A DNA stretch of 64,000 bases. It comes from Chrysomallon squamiferum (Eukaryota; Mollusca; Gastropoda; Neomphalida; Peltospiridae). The stretch is from assembly GCA_012295275.1 (NCBI GenBank), contig CM022676.1, positions 14,628,198 through 14,692,197 of the forward strand. The letters are read 5' to 3'. A program made the translations under genes and the position numbers. Positions 37,301 through 50,139 of this stretch are shown piece by piece. The notes beneath the pieces were generated by a model that saw only the letters and a program-made list of their open reading frames with translations, was not told the DNA's origin and searched no databases. How positions within the stretch are numbered: the stretch's first letter is position 1; each line of letters opens with the position of its first letter.

Positions 37301-39308
37301 GAATTTATAAACATGATTATATATGATAGCTAAACAAATATTACTGTAATATAATAATATACTCACTATAAAATGTAGCAGTGATTCTGATTTAAAAAGC
37401 ATATAAAAACAATGTTATATAATTCATTAGATCTCAGACAAATTATGATTAAAAATAGTCTGGCAAAAAGGCACTAATGAGGTTCCGTTACATTGGCGCA
37501 GAGCTGCCATTCGTTTGTTTTCTTCATGTTTTAATCAACGTACTCATCTGAGAAGAATCTGAGCATGCTGGGTTTTTCAGGGTGTTTGATTTTTGTTCAG
37601 AAAACGTTTTGACCGGATCATACGAAACTTCCTGGACCTATCGGGCATGAACTGCGCCTTTATTGTAACACGGGATTTCTTCACAACTCTGACTGTTGAT
37701 CTTTAGCAGTGACCCGCACTGATTTGCTGCATTTCTGTTCCAGTATACCGAGGACATGATCAGCAAGACACTCTTCACAATGCTTAACTGAAGAGACTTT
37801 TATTTATTTATTTATTTTTTAATTTTTTAATTTAATTTTATTTTTTATTTCCTTTTGGCCAAATCGATTATTTTCACCCTGGACGTATTTTCTAATTTTA
37901 AACATGAACCACCTAACGACATCTATGAAGTCTGCAATATCTGAATCTGTGTTGTTTTGTGGCTAAGACAACCACAAAGGCATACCTTTTCATTTCCTGT
38001 GTTACAGTCGAAGATTCCTTGTTGGCAATAACAATAGAAGTATATTAATAAAAAAAATGTTGTAACAGTAAAAGAAGTATTAAAAATAGTAGAAGTAGTT
38101 GTAGTAAAATAGTAGGAACACTGGTAAAATGGTTAGCGATATCTGTACAAATAGTAGTTATAGTAGTACTAAAGTAAACCTAAGTAGTAGTTGTTGCGGT
38201 AATACTAATGTAGACACATCACATTCTCTTTTCAAAGTGTCATTATTTCTCCAATTTTAAACATTTAATGAAGTAAAAACTGATTACAACTATCAGAAAG
38301 ACGCTCGTAAGACAAGAGATAAAACACATATAAAAACATCTGAGTTAAAATGAAATACAGTATTTTTGATCGCAAAATCACATCAAGATGTTGAGATGCT
38401 GCTCAATGCTAATTTAAAGACAACTTTCTTGTGACACTGAATGAAAGTAAACAAAAAGGGATGAATAATATTTTTTTTGTTTTGTTTTGTGTTTTATTTT
38501 TCACTTCCTAATCTGTGACCTGCAAGAATTATTACGATTAAAAGTTGGAAAGTGAAACAGGATTCGGTGTATACAAAAATGTGTTGTTTTAATGAGTCTT
38601 TGTATCTATGTGTGTATGTTGTATTTGTGTGTTGTACATGTGTGTATTTGTGTGTATGTGTGTATATGTGCAAATGTGTTTATCTATGTGTGTGTGTGTG
38701 TAATATGTGATATTTGTGCACCTTTGTGTAAATGTGAGTTTGTGTATATGTGTGTTTCTATTTGCATGTATGATAATTGTTATAAATTTGGCTTTGAGAG
38801 ATATAGAAGATTAAATACATAAAGATGTGGTTGACAAATTGAAATTGGAGAGAGAGAGTTTAAATCACAGAACATACTTAATATACTGTTTTGCTTGTTT
38901 CAATTTCTATATTAATTTATTCTTTAAAACACTGAGTTAAAGTAAAACATACGGAGATATATCTACGATGAGGTACAGTTGATTTATATAGCCTTGTTTT
39001 CACTATAAGCAAGCCTTCGTTTCACTGCAAAGTTTTTGCATGTGTATATATAAAACCTTATAGCAAGTGCATAGGGAAATCGCCGTAAATTGTTTCCTAC
39101 CGGGTCAAATTGCTGTAGATTTTATTTGCAACTCAAAAGAAGTGGCTCTATTTAAAATTATTTTATTTCTATGTTGTTTATATGTTTAATAGCTCATAGG
39201 CTGCATGTTTTATCATATATAATCTGACTGTATATAATATGAATACGTTCTGAAATAGACGAATTCATATTATTATTATTATTATTATCATCATCATCAT
39301 CATCATCA

Positions 39309-39357
<49 letters not shown>

Positions 39358-39480
39358 CATTATTATTATTTTTATTATTATTATTATAATTTTTTTAGGG
39401 TACAGCCAGTTTTCACTGATAAACTAACACAGATTTGAAATTTGTTAACCCGCGTGGCTTAGCTTTTATCTTTCATTCCT
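34340..39480. other. Single-copy spacer, no gene established
   Basis: This is the longest stretch not shared with the modules. It contains (ATT)n and (GTA)n-like patches (34458-34500, 38080-38200), (TTTA)n (35770-35800, 37800-37820), a TG-rich tract (38600-38760) and an (ATT)n/(ATC)n block (39270-39390). Two patches look less random. At 36208-36292 an open stretch reads KKPVGHMKD-like in one frame and GTQKLGKKACWSYERC in another. At 37480-37790 the base composition is clearly less AT-rich. I recognise no protein in either. Confidence 0.4.
39270..39390. repeat. (ATT)n/(ATC)n compound microsatellite
   Basis: ATT repeats switch to ATC repeats and back to ATT over about 120 bp, just downstream (in transcript sense) of the diverged BTB locus. 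Confidence 0.95.
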
Positions 39481-39484
39481 CGGT

Positions 39485-39719
39485 TCAGACGAAGTTGAGG
39501 TTCATGTTGTGTTCCGGGAAGCTACAAGCGAGTTGTTGCACGTGACAGCGGTTCCGTTTGATGGACACAAAGGCACGTGAGAGAATTTCAAACGTTGGAA
39601 TTGCTTTGATAAGCGTTTCGCGGCGGTATCTATAAGAGACTTGTCTAACCTTGTCATCAGGCAGAGTAATCTTTGTGTGTGTATCTGAAAGTAATTGCAA
39701 ATGTAGAGTATATATGTCT

Positions 39720-39772
<53 letters not shown>

Positions 39773-40320
39773 CGCGTTAACGTAATAACTTGATTCTCCC
39801 GTGACAGATTCCGACATTAATTATTTCAAAAATATATCTGTGTAAAATAATGATTAGTAAGACTTATAAACGAGACATAATTATGAGAGCTTAAAAATAA
39901 TTAGACTACATTACTAACAGAAACTGTATTGTTATCAATGTTCGTTCCTGAAAGTAAATTCCTGCTCCTCACTGTTTTCGTACATGTGTCTGTTAATGTG
40001 TGTTTATGTTTCTGTGTTTGTTTGTGTGTCTGAGTGTCTGTTTGTTTTGATTCGTTAACAAACCTTAAGCATTCAGTGAAAATGTCTGGCTCCACATCAG
40101 GTATTATAATATCAATTTGTTCGCGAAGTTCTCTTGTGAACATCTTTTGGAAAACTTCGCTTCGTATGATGAGTATAAACTGATGCGCTTCTATAGCCGT
40201 TTTGTGTTCTCCCACTAGAAATCTAACGTCGCTGTCTTTTCTAGTACGAAAAACATGTTGAATCAATTTCATTATCTGGTTTCCTCTCTGCCCACTAGAG
40301 ATTGCAGCTGAAGTTGCCAT
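39485..40320 (-). pseudogene. Diverged, truncated BTB gene
   Basis: Exon 1 (40320-40064) is intact and has exactly the same length (257 bp) and phase as the other BTB copies. It reads MATSAAISSGQRGNQ, then HVFRTRKDSDVRFLVGEHK and REQIDIIIPDVEPDIFTE, and ends at a GTTTGT donor. Protein differences from the other three copies are many, so it is an older paralogue. After a (CA)n-bearing intron and an acceptor at 39685, the second exon starts in the right phase but soon hits stops. In another frame TLPDDKVRQVSYRYRRETL and CSFPEHNMNL resemble the end of BTB and the start of BACK, ending at a stop at 39485. No PHR domain was found. It could make only a BTB fragment, or it is a pseudogene. Confidence 0.7.
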
Positions 40321-40392
40321 GTTTTGACTAGAAGTAAATAATAATAATAATAATAATAATAAAAAATGAAAAATAATAATAATAATAATAAC

Positions 40393-40431
<39 letters not shown>

Positions 40432-40992
40432 TGTAATAATAATAATAACAATAAAGTTAATAATAACAACAACAACAACAACAACAATCCTGTGGTATTT
40501 AGGACAATTTGTTAAATTAACTGTTAATACAGCGTCTGCTTATAAGTGCTGAAATAAACAGTAAAAATATGAAATTATTTACATGTGTCTACATTGTGAG
40601 CAGATAAATTATTTCTATAACGACAATAAACATAAACTCGACACCAACCACCGAATTACTTCGAATAAACAAAAGAAAAAGGAAATATAAACTAATTCAA
40701 GTACATGACAGAATGTTATTATTATTAAATGTTTTATGTGAACGTTCCAAACACCAGAACGACTACTAAAATTTCATTACAATACCTTTCCAAGTCAGGA
40801 CGTACGCAACGTTTTTTTAATGTCAATATGAAAAAGACATCACACTATACTGATCTATTTGTTAGAAATCTAGCTGAAACATATCTTAAAACTATAATCA
40901 AACTAAGAAAACTCAAATCGGTAAAACATAGTACAATATAAAATATCATACGCTTTCAGTATGGGCGACTCGTTTTACTTGTGCTTTGTGCA

Positions 40993-41008
40993 CACGTGGC
41001 TGACGTCT
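40993..41008 (-). promoter_or_regulatory. E-box and CRE-like site upstream of diverged BTB
   Basis: CACGTG (40993-40998) and TGACGTCT (41001-41008) lie in a block that also contains GTGTCACTTTGTCAGGTTTG and CAGATTAAAATAAACAAAT, conserved upstream of the other BTB genes. Retention in the most diverged locus argues for constraint or for a promoter function. Confidence 0.45.
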
Positions 41009-41159
41009 TTGTTGTCGTCAAGTGTCACTTTGTCAGGTTTGAATGTCAGATTAAAATAAACAAATCGTGCTACCAGACACGTACACTCATCTTAGACATA
41101 ATTTCATTGTGTGTCTTGTTTTCATTTTGTATTTCAGTTTAAAATATTGTGCATGTGAT

Positions 41160-41179
41160 TATACTGCTACTACTACTGT

Positions 41180-41217
<38 letters not shown>

Positions 41218-41690
41218 TTACTGGAGCTGCTGCTACTGCGACTATTGTTGCTGTTGCTGCATCTATTACTACTGCCACTACAACAACAACTACAACTGTT
41301 ACTACTAGTGGTGCTACTATTATTACGTCTGCTGCTACAACTACTACTCAGCTATTACTACTACGACTAAAACTGCTACTGCTGCTACAATTACTACTGT
41401 TCCTACTACAACTACTATTGCTACAATTACTATTATTATTGTAGATACTATTTCTACTACTACTACTACCACGACTACTACTATTACAACTGCTACTACT
41501 AATACTACTACACTGCTACTACTATTAATACAGATATTACTGCTGCAGTTGCTGCTGCTACTACAAGTACTGCTGCAAAAACTGCGGCTACTAGAACTAC
41601 TGCTGCTGCTTTTATTACTACTGTTTCTACTAGTACAAGTATTGTAGTACTCTACAACTACAACTACCATTTCTGCTGGTGTTGTTACCA
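41160..41690. repeat. Imperfect (ACT)n trinucleotide tract, about 530 bp
   Basis: A long run of ACT with many ATT, GCT and ACA variants. Open frames on both strands (Leu-, Thr-, Ser- or Val-rich) are products of the repeat. A tract of the complementary type (GTA) is at 43590-43885, in opposite orientation. Confidence 0.9.
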
Positions 41691-41947
41691 TTAGTGCTGC
41701 TAAATTCTGCAAAATATTTTTAAAAAAATGTTTGTATGGAGACATTGAATAATAATAAAGTAAATAAAATAATAAAAATAAATAAATAAATAAATATTAA
41801 TAAATAAATAAATGTGCTTTTGTTAACAATTTACTTTTTCAGAACAAATATTATTAATATGATACATAATATGTTCCATTATACACGAAATCGGTTGATT
41901 TATTTTCAGAAAATAATTTATATATATTAATAACAACACTCATAAAA

Positions 41948-42109
41948 ATGGCGACAAGCAATGACGACACATTGCTATTTGTGCGACCCTCCTGCAATTT
42001 ACAGAGCGCCATTTTGGCGACATTTCCGGTTTCCATTAACATTGCGAAGAAGGAAGAAAAGCAGCAGATAAATGAAGAGTCATGTACAGGCACTGTGCGT
42101 CAACTCTGA
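41948..42109 (+). other. Short open frame in a GC-richer, promoter-like patch
   Basis: The patch 41940-42260 is clearly less AT-rich than its surroundings. An ATG at 41948 opens 53 codons (MATSNDDTLLFVRPSCNLQS and on to SCTGTVRQL). A second overlapping frame (42072-42266) of 64 codons is also open. The segment contains CGCCATTTTGGCG and TTTCCGG, resembling YY1- and ETS-type core promoter motifs, so it may be a promoter or 5' exon rather than a coding gene. No known domain is seen and no neighbouring exon was recognised. Confidence 0.3.
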
Positions 42110-42661
42110 AATACTCTGGCAATACAACAAATATGATAACAACAGACGTACAGAGTCACCACTCGGCCTGGTACAGCGCTTGTACAAACTGAGTCTGTTT
42201 TCAGATGACACTATCACCAGTAGCTCCGCCCGTAGGACTCAGTCTAGTAAATATAGTGTATCGTAGAAGAACTTGGTTTCTTAGACAACTTAAGTCATAA
42301 AACGTAGAGTTTCAGCAACAATGAATTAACGTTTCTAAATGTGTTCCTCGTTTTTCTTTCTGAAGTTTAAAGAGCAGCAGCACTCTCCTTATTACTATTA
42401 TTTTATTTATTTTTTATTTATTTGATTATACTTTTGTTTTGTCTTTTGTACATTTTATTTCGCATATTTTACGTTTGAACTATAGGTGCATTTTTAAAAG
42501 TAATTACAGTAATATTATTGCATTTTAAAGTGGTTAAAACATCATAGCCTGTCACTTTAAAAAAAAGAAGAATAAAAACAGAGAGGTATCTTGATTTTTC
42601 AGGCACAAGTATTCTCTATTAGTTAAAACAGAATGAATATGTATGAATACAAATATGTGTC

Positions 42662-42696
<35 letters not shown>

Positions 42697-42988
42697 TATA
42701 TACAAATGTGTATACGTATGAATTTACTTGAAAGGACCACAATAATTTGATCTCTTACCATGATCTTCTGCAATGAACAAACTCCGGCTGAAAATTACAG
42801 CCCACTCCAGAAAGGTATTGCAGGTAATAACTGAAGGTGTATAAATGGCGGTTTCACAGAAAGCGAAGGTTTCAAAAAGTTACACTACTGAGATCTAAAA
42901 GCAATACTCACACATTTATAAAATTGTTTTATGGTACGAATTTAATTTAATACAGTTATTTACTTATTTTTTTTATTTATTTACTTTA

Positions 42989-43021
<33 letters not shown>

Positions 43022-43144
43022 TCTTTCACAGTTGTTAATTTCAATTCACAAACAAGGCAGTAGGTAATAGAAAAAATCAGACGCCATATTGTATGCTAAT
43101 GATTCGGTGTGTTTGACAGTTAAGTTTGTTCTATTTTTATATTT

Positions 43145-43295
<151 letters not shown>

Positions 43296-43589
43296 GTCTC
43301 TGTCTGTCTGTAGATCATGTTGACTTAGTACTGAAGTAAATTTCATTCTCTCCAGGGAAGAAAGGTGAGTCAACACAGTCCACTTTAATATTGACAAAAC
43401 AGATTAGTAGGTCTCGTTTCGCTCACTGGTGTTTTAATAACAAGTAAACTGAACACAGATAACAAATATTTCAATCTGTGTCGTAGAAATAATCGAAGTT
43501 AAAATATATAATACAGTTAATTGAAATGCAACTAAATTTTATTAGATTAAACAAATCACTTTACTAATTTCAGACGATGTATATTTTTA

Positions 43590-43885
43590 CTGAATTAGTT
43601 GTATTAATACTACCAATTGTATTAGTTATAGTAGTAGTAATGGTAGTCGCAGTAATAGTCGTAGTAATGTTAGTAGTTATAGTACTCGTAGTTGTAGTAC
43701 TGCAGTACAGCAATAGTAGTAGTTTTAGCAGTAGTAATAATACTGATAGTAGTAATAGTGGTTGTTGTAGTAGTAGCAGCAGCAGGAGTAATATTTGTAA
43801 CTGTTGTAATAATCGCAGTAGCAGCAAAAGTGTTATCAACAGCTGTAGTAAAAGTAGCACTAGTAATAGTAGTTGTATTTTATAT
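43590..43885. repeat. Imperfect (GTA)n trinucleotide tract
   Basis: A run of GTA/GTT/GCA trinucleotides of the complementary class to 41160-41690. Repeat-derived Ser/Asn- and Leu-rich frames should be ignored. Module B copy 2 starts immediately after it. Confidence 0.85.
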
Positions 43886-44053
43886 TTGCATTTGTTTTAT
43901 TATTATTATTATTATTTGATTTTTATTTCAAATGTTTTAAATTGCATGGAGCTATTGAATCAAATTTATCAATGTACCCTTATTAAATAATTGCATTTAT
44001 TTTCATTTGTTTGCTTATTAATGTTTTCTATGCTGGAGTGTAAATATATTATT

Positions 44054-44127
<74 letters not shown>

Positions 44128-44938
44128 ATATATATATATACATGTGTAAATATATATCTGTGTGTTTATAAATATATATATATAAAGTTAACTTTGTATT
44201 AAAAACAACAAAAAGAACGGATACATATTTGGGCCGAAGATTAAGAACACACGTCCATACACACACACACACAAACACACACCACTGCCATGTCAATTTT
44301 TGCGTACTTGTTTGCGTAGAATATTTGAAAATACATCAATTTAATAATTAAAGACAAATTATTGTTAAGGTTATTAGGGTAGATTTTACTTTTTATTCAT
44401 CTGACCTACTTAAAATGTATATTTTTTTTAAGGTTGGAGCAAATTTTCGCAACTGAACATCGAAACAATGTTTCTTTCTATTTTTTTTTATTTCCTATTA
44501 TTAGTTTTTTTTCTTTTACTTTTTTTTACATTTTGACTGACTTTGTGGAGTCTATGTATACAGATAGATAACGTGTTTTCAGTTTAATTAGACGTTATTT
44601 TTTCTAAAGAGATCAGTGATTCAGTAATTATTTTTCGCGTTGCTTTACTTTTCATTTAGAAATATAATAAAAGTAATATTATTAATTTTCCTTGTACTGC
44701 CACCCCTACTATGTATAATTTTGTTATTGTTTTTATTATTGTTGTTGTTATTATTTATTTGTTTATTTATTTATTTATTTGTTAACATGTTTATTTATAT
44801 ATTTGCTTATTATATATATATATTTGCTTCTTGTTTATTTATATATATATATTTATTTATTATTATTTTTTTTAAATTTATTTCTTGTTCATTTTTTTCT
44901 ACTTATTTATGGTTTCTATGCTGGCGTGTAAATGTGTT

Positions 44939-45008
<70 letters not shown>

Positions 45009-45019
45009 AGCTGACGTTA

Positions 45020-45205
45020 TACTAAAGTAATCTTTATCTCTAGGTAATAAATTTAAGACAACTAAGTAAACTTTAGTGTTGACAAAACAGATTAGATTTC
45101 TATCTATCTATTTTAGTTTACTTTGGAGTAAAGTAATCTTTATCTCAGGGTAATAAATTTAAGTCAACTAAGTAAACTTTAGTCTAGACAAAACAGATTA
45201 GTAGG
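45020..45205. repeat. About 100-bp tandem duplication
   Basis: Two copies of a unit containing AAAGTAATCTTTATCTC, GGTAATAAATTTAAG and GACAAAACAGATTAG follow each other. A third, more diverged copy lies at about 43333-43420. The second right-arm copy is cut by the window end (63850-64000). Confidence 0.75.
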
Positions 45206-45782
45206 ACATGTTCTCAGTAACACGTGTTTCAAAAATAAGCTGAAGAGAGATCACAAACATTTCAAAACTTGTATAAATGTTCAGTCTTTCAGTACAGAAT
45301 ATCGTTATTCATATGCAAACAAGTTTAAATAGATGAAGCACAGAAAATTTACAATATTAAACAATGATAAATTTGATCACAAAAAACTTATTATTATTAT
45401 TACCTGAATTTTATTTCAAATATTTTAAATTACATTAAACGAAATTATTGCTGTGTAACTAGTGTTATCTTGAGTACCAACTAAGATTAAAGATTTATTT
45501 TAAGAAGTGTTTTATCTGGGTCAGTCACGAGGTCATCAGGTTCTTGGAGAGAGAAACATTTGATATCAATATCAGGTCTGTATTCAAACCACTGTATTGT
45601 TAGAAAATTAGTTATAACACTGACATATTATTATTATACATTCTGATTCTTTCCTATAAGTCATACAGACATGAAAATAAACCTTTCTTAAAAATAGTAA
45701 TATTCAACATTCTTCATGATTTTTTCGCACTTTGCAATAATTTTAGATTCTGCAAAAGGGGAAGTGATAGGGCTGCTTGATC

Positions 45783-45887
<105 letters not shown>

Positions 45888-46287
45888 GTCATAAGCAGTG
45901 GATATCTAAATAAAAACAATTACTAAATAAAACGGCAGAAATTGGAATAATCAGCCAAGTCGTGAAGCCGCTTTGTCTCTCACAGGCGAGGTTCGAGCAG
46001 TGTCACCAAAATTACAATAAAAGTAAACCTGAGCATGTCGAGAAGTCTGACTTGTTTTTACAGATAGTTTCTTTGTTCATCACAGCACTGATGATTGTGT
46101 AACCAAACCAATCTTCTTTTAATGATTCAAATTAAACCAGAAGCTGATTTTATTTCTTTTCGAAAGTGTATTAAATAACTCATTTCAGATTCTTTAATGT
46201 TATATTTATGGACGAAACATGTAATGTAGATGATGTACATATATTACGTGTTCATGGCAACAGTAGTAGACGTATTTCAAGACTAAT

Positions 46288-46320
<33 letters not shown>

Positions 46321-46599
46321 CAATGTAATAATTACAGCTATATTTGCCAATTATAGTTTTGCTATAAACATTTTCATTGTTTTTTTTATTTGTCAGTGTT
46401 TATATTTTCTTGTTTTCATCTATTTACAATACTGAAGACATCGCTGCCCGTTTTGTCACACATAAAAATGAATCATTTGTACTTTTTTTATTTTTCTGTG
46501 TTCATTTCCTCTCAAGACTTTTCAAATAATGCTAGAGGTTCTTAATTATATTACTAAACGTATTTTGTACCAATACTGCATCAGTAATAATAATAGTAA

Positions 46600-46660
<61 letters not shown>

Positions 46661-47334
46661 AGAAATAATAATAATAATGTCTGAAGAAAATATTTAACTT
46701 TTTGTCTGTGATAAAGGTTAACACGGATATCATGGATAAACTGCATTTGTATGTATATGTAAGTATACGCAAGTGTTTACCTATGTATGAATATACACAA
46801 ATATTAACGTAGCGGCTAGTGGCGTAAAAATGTTTACATCTTCTGCCTGTAAAATGTAACTTGTTATATGGTTGATGATTCGGTCTGCCTAATCTGTTAA
46901 AAGTCGTTACTTCCCCTTTGAAGATGGACTAACTATCACCTCCGGAGCAATTGGTTTTACGAGTTTTTGTTTGGCAGAATGATCTGGCGGCAGACATCTA
47001 GCGGCAAGGTTCAAACCGCTTTGACAGATAACTCGAGTTAACTTTTTGAATAAGACAGACAACGTTTTGAATAAAACAACGTTTTCTTTTCAATTTTATT
47101 TTTTTCATATTTGTTTAGGGGAACTGTGGAACGATTCCAGTGGAACGGTCGCTTTCTACAGAACATTCAGTAAGTGTTCAGACTGGACCTGTGTAACTAC
47201 TTATATATGTGTGCGTGCGTGTGTGTGTGTTAGTGTGTTTGTGTGTCTGTTTGTGTGCTGTTCTCCTTGCATAACCGTTTTGTGATTATTGACACAGATT
47301 ATTGTAGCACTTTACTCCTATAATGAATACAAAC

Positions 47335-47570
47335 ATACATATATACATCCATCCATACATACATACATACATACATACATACATACATACATACATACAT
47401 ACATCCATCCATCCATCCATACATACATACATACATACATACATACATACATACATACATACATCCATCCATCCATCCATCCATCCATCCATCCATCCAT
47501 CCATACATACATACATACATACATACATACATACATACATACATACATACATACATACATGCATACATGG
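47335..47570. repeat. CATA/CATC array, left arm
   Basis: About 240 bp of alternating CATA and CATC blocks before the GGATCCTTATCGGAGAC flank. It is five times longer than its mirror copy at 61687-61733. All open frames through it are artefacts. Confidence 0.95.
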
Positions 47571-48544
47571 ATCCTTATCGGAGACTCCGAGAGTCAAGTC
47601 AACTACGTTATTAACCTGCCCGAGACAGAAATATATTACATCTGACTGGAATGTCTATCAAAGAGGTAAAGCGTCCATAGAGTGACTTGTGTCCTTCTAA
47701 AAAAAAACCACTACAAATATATTCTGCGTATAAGTCACATAAAATATATGGTGTTTTTGCAACAACACGTTACAAATGTATCCTCCATATAGAAAGAGAA
47801 ATCTTCCATGGATTGACTGGTGTCCTTGTGAATATACTAAAACTGTACAGTGTGTATCATGGTACGTACTGAACGTATGAGTCTGTGACGCTCGCACTAT
47901 TAATACTCAGTTTAAAAAAAAAAAAAAAAAAAAAAAAACAACAACAAAGAAACACAAAACAAAGTAAAGTTTCAGTTCAAATCTGATCATAACCAGAACT
48001 GCAAAACTAATTGTAACGTGAATAAAACAGACAGCTTAGCTTTAGGTATAATATTTAATATTATTTAGTATTTCCTAAGAGAAAACGACTTTGACCAGTG
48101 ATACATCACTATCTGAAAGACAAATCCTAAGTCAGAGCAGATCGTAAACCTAACATTAATCCTGACTTACGCTGAATTAGCTATTATTCTGGTATCAATA
48201 TTTTCAATAATCCCGAATGAAACCATAACACTAACCTTAAATCTGATCATAGGATTAAATGTAATCTGATCCCGCCACTAATACCTGCACTGAATTAACT
48301 GCATTTACCGAAAGCACCTGACTATTCCACTAATCCTTATGTGATCTTTCCACAGTTCTTAGCCTAATTCAAGTTTAAACCGTAATTTTAAAAGTAAAAC
48401 AATCATTTTCTTAATTCTAACGCTACATGTACATGTATCTGATTTGATGGATGAATGAATATTGAATGAAATGAAGAAAAATGAATTGGTCGAAAACAAA
48501 AATAAACAAAATTGTATGTGTCATTACAGTGAGTGTTATATGAT

Positions 48545-48935
48545 CAACGTTATTTGCTACATACAACACATCTTTGTGTAGTAACTTTACTCACACTCAC
48601 AGGATTGAACCACAGACCTGTCAGTATGTAACAAGAAGATTAGTTCACTTGCTACATACAACACATCTTTGTGTAGTAACTTTATTACACTGACAGGGAT
48701 TGAACCACAGACCTGTCAGTATGTAATATAACATTAGTTCACTTGTTATACAACACATCTTTGTGTAGTAACTTTATTACACTCAAAGGATTGAACCACA
48801 GACTGTCAGTGTGTAATATAACATTAGTTCTCTTGATATATACAACACATCTTTGTGTAGTTACTTTATTACACTGAAAGGGATTGAACCACCGACCTGT
48901 CAGTATGTAATAAGAATATTAGTTCAGCACAACAT
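48545..48935. repeat. 92-bp tandem repeat, four copies, left arm
   Basis: Copies start near 48568, 48658, 48749 and 48843. Each unit holds an ACACATCTTTGTGT hairpin and the element ACTGACAGG-GATTGAACCACAGA-CCTGTCAGT (for example 48689-48720). On the - strand the loop reads GGTTCAATCC, which fits the tRNA B-box consensus. No A box or full tRNA fold was seen. Confidence 0.9.
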
Positions 48936-49035
48936 ACCTAACTTTGTAATACATGGAAGAAAATATATCGAAAACAGAAGTAAATAAATAAATAAACAAT
49001 AAAAGTTAATAATAATAATAATAATAAAAATAACT

Positions 49036-49038
<3 letters not shown>

Positions 49039-49100
<62 letters not shown>
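49039..49100. repeat. (GA)n microsatellite 3' of 92-bp repeats
   Basis: About 62 bases of GA. The mirrored CT tract (60097-60217) is about twice as long. Confidence 0.95.
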
Positions 49101-49102
<2 letters not shown>

Positions 49103-50007
49103 CAGAGGCATGATGCACAGAGTTGTAAAATCTCTTTCATGTCTGAGTTTGCTTATCTCCCGATCCAACCAGTGTTTTTTGTTTTTTTTTGTTCTTTTAT
49201 TTTAAAGCTTTTCTCTTGAATTTCTCCCACAACAACATTTATTCTTTCTGCACAGAAGAGAAAAAGATGACCAAACAAATATAATTAAAACATTTATTTC
49301 TATACCTCTATATTTTGTTTACATTTTTAACAAATTAAATAGAAATTATATTTTTATGTATACACAAATTGACAACTTCTAATGTTATGTCTAATGAATA
49401 TTGTATACAATACAATTTACTAGCATATCTATTTTACATAAATCTAAATAAAAGAACACAGACAAATGAATCAAATAGCAGTTCTTAAGTTCATATCTAA
49501 CAAACAGTAAACACATAATTTACCTTATTAGTTTTGTGACAAAATCTAAAACATAATTTATAATGTTTCTTTACAGACTAATGTTATTTAGACATTTAGA
49601 TACTTTGTATGTCATGGGAATTAATTTAGAGAGAAAACAAAATAAACAGACAAAGACGGGAACAAAATTAATTACAAAAATCATTAAGTTTTTTGGCCTC
49701 CTGGTTAGTGAATACTGAACGATATAAAATTTACATTGATATTTAAAATAAAATAAAATACAACTTCTTGTCTAATAGATATTAAAAATGTACACATCTT
49801 TAACAATAAGACACATCCATTTTAAAGGAGACAAAAAATATATGAGAAAATTTTCGAATATAGAATTAACACATTTAGATATTGACATATTTCATCTATT
49901 ATATGACAGTTTAAACAATACATTAAATAAACAAATAAACAATCTATATTAAATAAATAAATAAATCAATAAATAAATAAAGCAATGAGCTGTTTATGTA
50001 CACTATA

Positions 50008-50087
50008 CACGTGTCTGTTTGACAGAAGCCAGTCCATTAGAAACTTTCAAATAAAGTGTATGACGTCATCACTGCTGCCTGACGTCA
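50008..50087. promoter_or_regulatory. E-box plus paired CRE-like sites, 3' of BTB copy 2
   Basis: CACGTG (50008-50013) is followed by TGACGTCA at 50061-50068 and 50080-50087, again 19 bp apart. It lies about 50 bp past the extended stop and about 170 bp past the ancestral stop position. Confidence 0.5.
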
Positions 50088-50139
50088 TAGGAAATACAAT
50101 ATGTAAAAATAAAAATAAGTAAATAAATATATAAATAAA

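Noticed and set aside
38592-38822. 76-codon Cys/Val/Tyr-rich frame
   Set aside because: Arises from a TG-rich tract; no splice context or domain.
41067-41745. Leu-, Thr-, Ser- and Val-rich frames
   Set aside because: Derived from the imperfect ACT repeat; no unique domain.
47286-47685. Frames with His-Thr-Tyr-Ile or Met-Tyr-Val-Cys repeats
   Set aside because: Products of the CATA/CATC array, open in several frames on both strands.
48690-48720. tRNA gene call from the GGTTCAATCC box
   Set aside because: No A box, acceptor stem or anticodon arm could be arranged around it.
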